A stretch of DNA of 8,832 nt from assembly GCA_016930735.1 (NCBI GenBank), contig JAFGGF010000137.1, positions 1-8,832 on the forward strand, written 5' to 3'. The stretch's first letter is position 1. Every line of letters starts with the position of its first letter. Origin of the DNA: Prolixibacteraceae bacterium. GTDB taxonomy: Bacteria; Bacteroidota; Bacteroidia; Bacteroidales; Prolixibacteraceae. The position numbers were made by a program, and so were the translations under genes. The notes under the pieces are model-generated. The model had not been told where the DNA came from and did no database searches. It saw nothing but the letters and a program-made list of their open reading frames with translations. Shown piece after piece: positions 5,921 to 8,832 of this stretch.

Positions 5921-7447
5921 TCAGTTTTTATTTAATGGGAAATATATACTAAAAACTGTGCCCTTATTCAGGGTACTGTCAACTTTTATTTCTGCGTTAT
6001 GAACATCTGCAATTTTTTTCACATAACTTAATCCAAGACCAAATCCTTTTACATTATGGACGTTCCCGGTCGGCACACGGTAAAACCTTTCAAAAATCTG
6101 CGACAGGTGTTCCTTAGCAATACCTACACCATTATCGCGTACAGAAACCACAATAAAATCCTTTTTATTTTTTGTCGAAATTTCAATCCTCGGTGTTCCG
6201 TTGCTGTATTTTACCGCATTATCAAGCAAGTTAAAAATAACATTTGTAATATGCACCTCATCGCCTTTAATTTCTGAAAATTCAGCTTCGAGATTAGAAA
6301 GCAATTCACCGTTTTTATTCTGAACCTTTAATTCAAAGTTTGATATGACATTTTCAATCAGGCTATTCATATCCAGTGGTTTAAATTTCAGTTTTAACCT
6401 TCCTTCGTTAAAAACAGCCATTTGCAAAACCTTTTCAACCTGAAAACTCAGCCTTTTGCTTTCCTGATTGATAACCCTTGAAATATGCTCAATAGTTTTA
6501 GGTGTGTTTGTAATACTTCCATCCTCCAACATCTGACTGGCAAGCGAAATTGTTGAAATAGGTGTTTTTAATTCATGGGTCATATTATTGATGAAGTCAT
6601 TCTTTATAATTGATAGTTTTTTCTGCCTTAAAATAATCAGTATGGTATATGTAAAAATTGCAATAAGCAAACCTGTCAGAATAACCAGCGGAATAACTGT
6701 TAATCCGGTATCACGCAAAATATAACCCGACTTTTTTGGGAAATATACATGCAGCCAGTTTGCTTCTTCATTGACATCGTTTGGAAAAAGATGGCTTGTA
6801 TAAACGCCTTTTGTTCTTTGCATGAGTTCAGGATCGCCTGTTACCAAAACAGGAGTTCCTTCATTTGAAGTTAATGCAGCAAAATTGTAATCAAGATTGA
6901 TTCCCAGCCGGTTAAACCTTTCATCCAACATTGTTTTTAATGTTAATGAATCAATCCTATCTTTTAAAGACCGCTCCTGAATTTTACGTAAAACAGGAAA
7001 CAGTCGACTCTGATCCAGCTTGTTTTCAGTAAGTTCCTGTCTGCTGTAACTCATCTCCTGCAAGGGATCAAACGAGGTTGCTTCCCGATGATCATCAGGC
7101 TGAGATACAACGGAGCTATTGGTAGTATCGGAATAAAACTGAAGCTTTTCTTCATAGCTTCCAAACAGGTTTGGGCTGACTATCTCCAACCTGTAACTAA
7201 ATTCACTTCTTATTCCTGAACCAATACGTGAAACCGATTGTCCCATATCATACAATTGCTGTGCTAACTGATTTTCATCAATTTCCAGCCTTCTGATCAC
7301 CTGTTCGATTGCATTTTTTACAGAACGGTCAAATTGTTCCTCCTTAATTTGCGAAGCCCTCCTGATGGAACTGCCCTGGACAAAAATCAGGCCGGCCATC
7401 ACCACAATCATTGCAGCTATTAATGTAAACAATCTGTTCCTGCTCAT
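5921..7447 (-). CDS. rprX: Membrane sensor histidine kinase, RprX-like
   Basis: 508 residues. A first membrane helix at about 7-24 and a second at about 247-273 frame a periplasmic sensor region of some 220 residues with no recognised named fold. The cytoplasmic part has the phosphoacceptor His291 in NDFINNMTHELKTPIS, then a HATPase_c domain with the N box NLLDNAVKYS (406-415), G1 DNGVGI (438-443), F box IFERFYR (451-457) and G2 GFGLGLS (468-474). There is no HAMP or PAS domain between the second helix and the His box, a compact layout in line with Bacteroides RprX. Its TGA is followed by one base and then the ATG of the response regulator, so the pair is one operon. The signal is unknown. 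The start is supported by basic residues just before the first helix. Confidence 0.93.
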   Translation of the reverse strand: MSRNRLFTLIAAMIVVMAGLIFVQGSSIRRASQIKEEQFDRSVKNAIEQVIRRLEIDENQLAQQLYDMGQSVSRIGSGIRSEFSYRLEIVSPNLFGSYEEKLQFYSDTTNSSVVSQPDDHREATSFDPLQEMSYSRQELTENKLDQSRLFPVLRKIQERSLKDRIDSLTLKTMLDERFNRLGINLDYNFAALTSNEGTPVLVTGDPELMQRTKGVYTSHLFPNDVNEEANWLHVYFPKKSGYILRDTGLTVIPLVILTGLLIAIFTYTILIILRQKKLSIIKNDFINNMTHELKTPISTISLASQMLEDGSITNTPKTIEHISRVINQESKRLSFQVEKVLQMAVFNEGRLKLKFKPLDMNSLIENVISNFELKVQNKNGELLSNLEAEFSEIKGDEVHITNVIFNLLDNAVKYSNGTPRIEISTKNKKDFIVVSVRDNGVGIAKEHLSQIFERFYRVPTGNVHNVKGFGLGLSYVKKIADVHNAEIKVDSTLNKGTVFSIYFPLNKN

Positions 7448-7451
7448 GCTA

Positions 7452-7459
7452 CAAATATA
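7452..7459 (-). promoter_or_regulatory. -7 promoter element of the rprX-rprY operon
   Basis: On the minus strand TATATTTG matches TAnnTTTG exactly. Only 4 bp separate it from the ATG of the kinase, so transcription would begin at or within the start codon, giving a leaderless mRNA. The -33 position lacks a clear TTTG. Confidence 0.45.
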
Positions 7460-7624
7460 ATTTTAAAAACCTGCTGATAATTAACCCATTAACATTATTT
7501 AACAACCAAAATATAATAGAATTGACTTTAATCCGTTTTTTGTATTAACATTCAATTATAAAGCTTTTATTTAATAAAAATACATACAAAGAATAATTAA
7601 CAGGAATTAACAATTAAAAGTACA

Positions 7625-7645
7625 CACATTGGATATTCCATGTGA
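7625..7645. repeat. Imperfect inverted repeat in the rprX-purN gap
   Basis: The plus strand reads CACATTGGA, then TAT, then TCCATGTG: eight base pairs with one bulged T and a three-base loop. It lies between the purN end and the rprX promoter, about 165 bp from the kinase gene. It could be a protein-binding site or a secondary 3' hairpin of the purN transcript. The remainder of the gap (7460-7620) is AT-rich with no gene or RNA that I can support. Confidence 0.3.
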
Positions 7646-7664
7646 ATTTAGGTTTTGGTTTACA

Positions 7665-7684
7665 GGCGGGAAAATGTTCCCGCC
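7665..7684. terminator. Terminator-like hairpin downstream of purN
   Basis: GGCGGGAA (7665-7672) and TTCCCGCC (7677-7684) form a perfect 8-bp GC-rich stem with a 4-base loop, ending 3 bp from the purN stop codon. The position suits purN transcription termination, but on the minus strand the hairpin is followed by TGTAAACC and not by a U-tract. The better T-rich tail is on the plus strand (7685-7700) and runs into purN. Confidence 0.6.
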
Positions 7685-7687
7685 TTT

Positions 7688-8263
7688 CTATTTCATTTTT
7701 AATAAAACATCCTTAATAACGGAAGGGAAATACTGATATTCGAGTTGGTGAACCTTGTTTGCGACGTCTTCTGCAGTATCATTTTCTCCAACCTTACATT
7801 TTGCCTGGAAGATAATTTTCCCCTCATCATATTTTTCATTTAAATAATGAATTGTAATTCCAGATTCCGAATCCCTGTTATCAATAACTGCCTGATGTAC
7901 TCTCATCCCATACATACCTTTCCCACCATATTTGGGCAATAAGGCCGGATGGATATTAACAATTGTGAATTTATTAATCAAGTGATTGGGAACCAACCAA
8001 AGGAATCCGGCCAGTACTATTAAATCGATTTCACGTTTTTTTAACACATCTGATATTTTTTCAGTGGAATAAAACGACTCACGGTCTATAACAAAAGATG
8101 GAATTCCATATTTTTCAGCACGTTTAACCACATAAGCATCTTCCTTATTAGTATATACTGAATCGACAATAATACCGGGTTCATCTTTAAAATACCTGAT
8201 TATATTTTCAGCATTTGTTCCTGAACCAGAGGCAAATATGGTAATTTTTCTAACTATACTCAT
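7688..8263 (-). CDS. purN: Phosphoribosylglycinamide formyltransferase (GART)
   Basis: 191 residues from ATG 8263. The enzyme moves the formyl group of 10-formyltetrahydrofolate to GAR in the third step of IMP synthesis, in the cytosol. The phosphate-binding loop ASGSGTNAENI is at 11-21. The catalytic set is visible: Asn103 and His105 in NIHPALLP, and Asp146 in YDEGKI, with the folate-side segment GITIHYLNE at 135-143. LAGFLWLVP (84-92) is also a family block. Length is normal. A TTG two codons upstream (8267-8269) could extend the frame by MQ, but ATG 8263 fits family starts and is preferred. The gene stands alone, divergent from acpP, and ends beside a GC-rich hairpin. Confidence 0.96.
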   Translation of the reverse strand: MSIVRKITIFASGSGTNAENIIRYFKDEPGIIVDSVYTNKEDAYVVKRAEKYGIPSFVIDRESFYSTEKISDVLKKREIDLIVLAGFLWLVPNHLINKFTIVNIHPALLPKYGGKGMYGMRVHQAVIDNRDSESGITIHYLNEKYDEGKIIFQAKCKVGENDTAEDVANKVHQLEYQYFPSVIKDVLLKMK

Positions 8264-8303
8264 TTGCAATTTATTAAAAGATTGACTATTCGATTAAATT
8301 GTT

Positions 8304-8348
8304 CAAATTTAGCAACATGTAACTGCTTCAAAATCTTGCACAAAGGTA
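8304..8348 (-). promoter_or_regulatory. Candidate purN promoter elements (two -7 boxes)
   Basis: Two exact TAnnTTTG matches lie on the minus strand upstream of purN: TAAATTTG (8311-8304) and TACCTTTG (8348-8341). The first has a TTTG 17 bp upstream, slightly short of the usual 19-21 bp, and gives a leader of about 35 nt. The second gives about 70 nt and has no clear -33 box. I cannot say which is used; both may be. Confidence 0.45.
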
Positions 8349-8364
8349 TTTTTTAGAATTTTTC

Positions 8365-8396
8365 TTTGAAATATAATTGGTAAATTTATTACTTTG
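8365..8396 (+). promoter_or_regulatory. acpP-fabF promoter
   Basis: TTTG (8365-8368) is followed after exactly 20 bp by TTACTTTG (8389-8396), one base off the TAnnTTTG -7 consensus. This is the canonical Bacteroidota -33/-7 layout. It implies a leader of about 45 nt before the acpP ATG at 8447, with no Shine-Dalgarno sequence in it. Confidence 0.65.
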
Positions 8397-8446
8397 CACC
8401 GATTTTTTTGTGATTAAATAATTAGTATTAACCAAAAATTAGAATT

Positions 8447-8683
8447 ATGTCTGACATTGCAGCAAAAGTAAAAGCAATCATTGTAGATAAATTAGGCGTT
8501 GACGAAAGCGAAGTAACCAATGAAGCATCTTTCACAAACGACCTTGGAGCTGATTCATTAGATACAGTTGAGCTTATCATGGAATTTGAAAAAGAATTTG
8601 ACCTTGCTATTCCAGACGATCAGGCTGAAAAAATTGCCACTGTAGGCGAAGCTATTGCACACATCGAAGCAGCTGTAAAATAA
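8447..8683 (+). CDS. acpP: Acyl carrier protein
   Basis: 78 residues, typical ACP length. The phosphopantetheine attachment site is Ser37 in LGADSLDTVEL (33-43), and the strongly acidic helix II region VELIMEFEKEFDL (41-53) follows, with IPDDQAEKI (55-63) as in bacterial AcpP. Holo-ACP carries the growing acyl chain for type II fatty acid synthesis and donates to phospholipid and lipid A synthesis. The synthase gene fabF begins 21 bp downstream on the same strand, so the two are likely co-transcribed from the promoter at 8365-8396. Confidence 0.98.
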   Translation: MSDIAAKVKAIIVDKLGVDESEVTNEASFTNDLGADSLDTVELIMEFEKEFDLAIPDDQAEKIATVGEAIAHIEAAVK

Positions 8684-8704
8684 TTATTTCCAGAATATTC
8701 TTAT

Positions 8705-8832
8705 ATGGAGTTGAAACGGGTAGTTATAACCGGATTAGGAACGATTAATCCTTTAGGGAATTCGGTATCCCGGTTTTGGGATAATCTGTCGAAAGGAGTA
8801 AGTGGTGCTGCCGGAATTACCAAATTCGATCC
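8705..8832 (+). CDS. fabF: 3-oxoacyl-[acyl-carrier-protein] synthase II, N-terminal fragment
   Basis: The first 42 codons are present and the gene runs off the window. The start MELKRVVITGLGTINPLGNS matches the KAS I/II opening strand and loop (VVITGLG followed by P-[IL]-G), and FWDNLSKGVSGAAGITKFD matches the next conserved block. The position straight after acpP points to FabF, which condenses malonyl-ACP with acyl-ACP in chain elongation. The catalytic Cys-His-His lies outside the window, so FabB cannot be strictly excluded, but FabF is much the likelier given the neighbour. Confidence 0.92.
   Translation, partial: MELKRVVITGLGTINPLGNSVSRFWDNLSKGVSGAAGITKFD

Noticed and set aside
8267..8269. 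TTG start for purN
   Set aside because: It adds only two residues, and ATG 8263 gives the usual family N-terminus.
1..8832. Minor open frames of 60-90 codons overlapping the GH9-like, lepA, rprX and rprY genes
   Set aside because: They lie inside strongly supported genes in other frames, have no recognisable motifs, and their compositions fit antisense or shifted translations.
1..8832. CRISPR arrays, insertion sequences, tRNA or rRNA genes
   Set aside because: No regularly spaced repeats, transposase motifs, long terminal inverted repeats or cloverleaf sequences were seen.

Overview
The window looks like chromosomal DNA of a Bacteroidota (Bacteroidetes) bacterium, probably a Bacteroidales/Marinilabiliales-type lineage. 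The DNA is AT-rich, starts are ATG without convincing Shine-Dalgarno sequences, and several intergenic gaps carry the Bacteroidota -7 element TAnnTTTG. The two-component pair resembles Bacteroides RprXY, and acpP is followed directly by a fabF start. The family-level lineage is inference; no rRNA or tRNA is present to anchor it.

Left block (1-2669, minus strand): a probable three-gene carbohydrate-related operon, read from right to left. It holds a GntR/HutC-type regulator with a UTRA ligand domain, then 11 bp later a Tat-exported lipoprotein related to glycoside hydrolase family 9 (GH9), then 26 bp later the first 11 codons of a Rossmann-fold protein, probably a Gfo/Idh/MocA oxidoreductase. 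A perfect 14-bp palindrome, CTTGTACGTACAAG, overlaps the predicted -33 element of the regulator promoter. This predicts autoregulation of the whole operon.

Middle block: the 2625-2828 gap holds that promoter, a strong minus-strand intrinsic terminator that no visible gene explains, a 12-codon mini-ORF, and the promoter of a plus-strand gene for a SLOG/YpsA-like putative molybdenum-cofactor carrier. It is followed by lepA (elongation factor 4) with its own promoter. lepA converges on the rprY-rprX-like operon with only 17 bp between the stop codons. The kinase and regulator genes are one base apart, and the kinase promoter sits so close to its ATG that the mRNA may be leaderless.

Right block: a 240-bp gap with two hairpins, then purN (GAR formyltransferase, purine synthesis) on the minus strand. 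A 183-bp divergent promoter region follows, then acpP and the start of fabF (fatty acid synthesis) on the plus strand.

Most of the window is housekeeping. The parts most likely to hold something undescribed are the GntR/GH9-like operon with its operator, and the terminator/mini-ORF cluster beside it.
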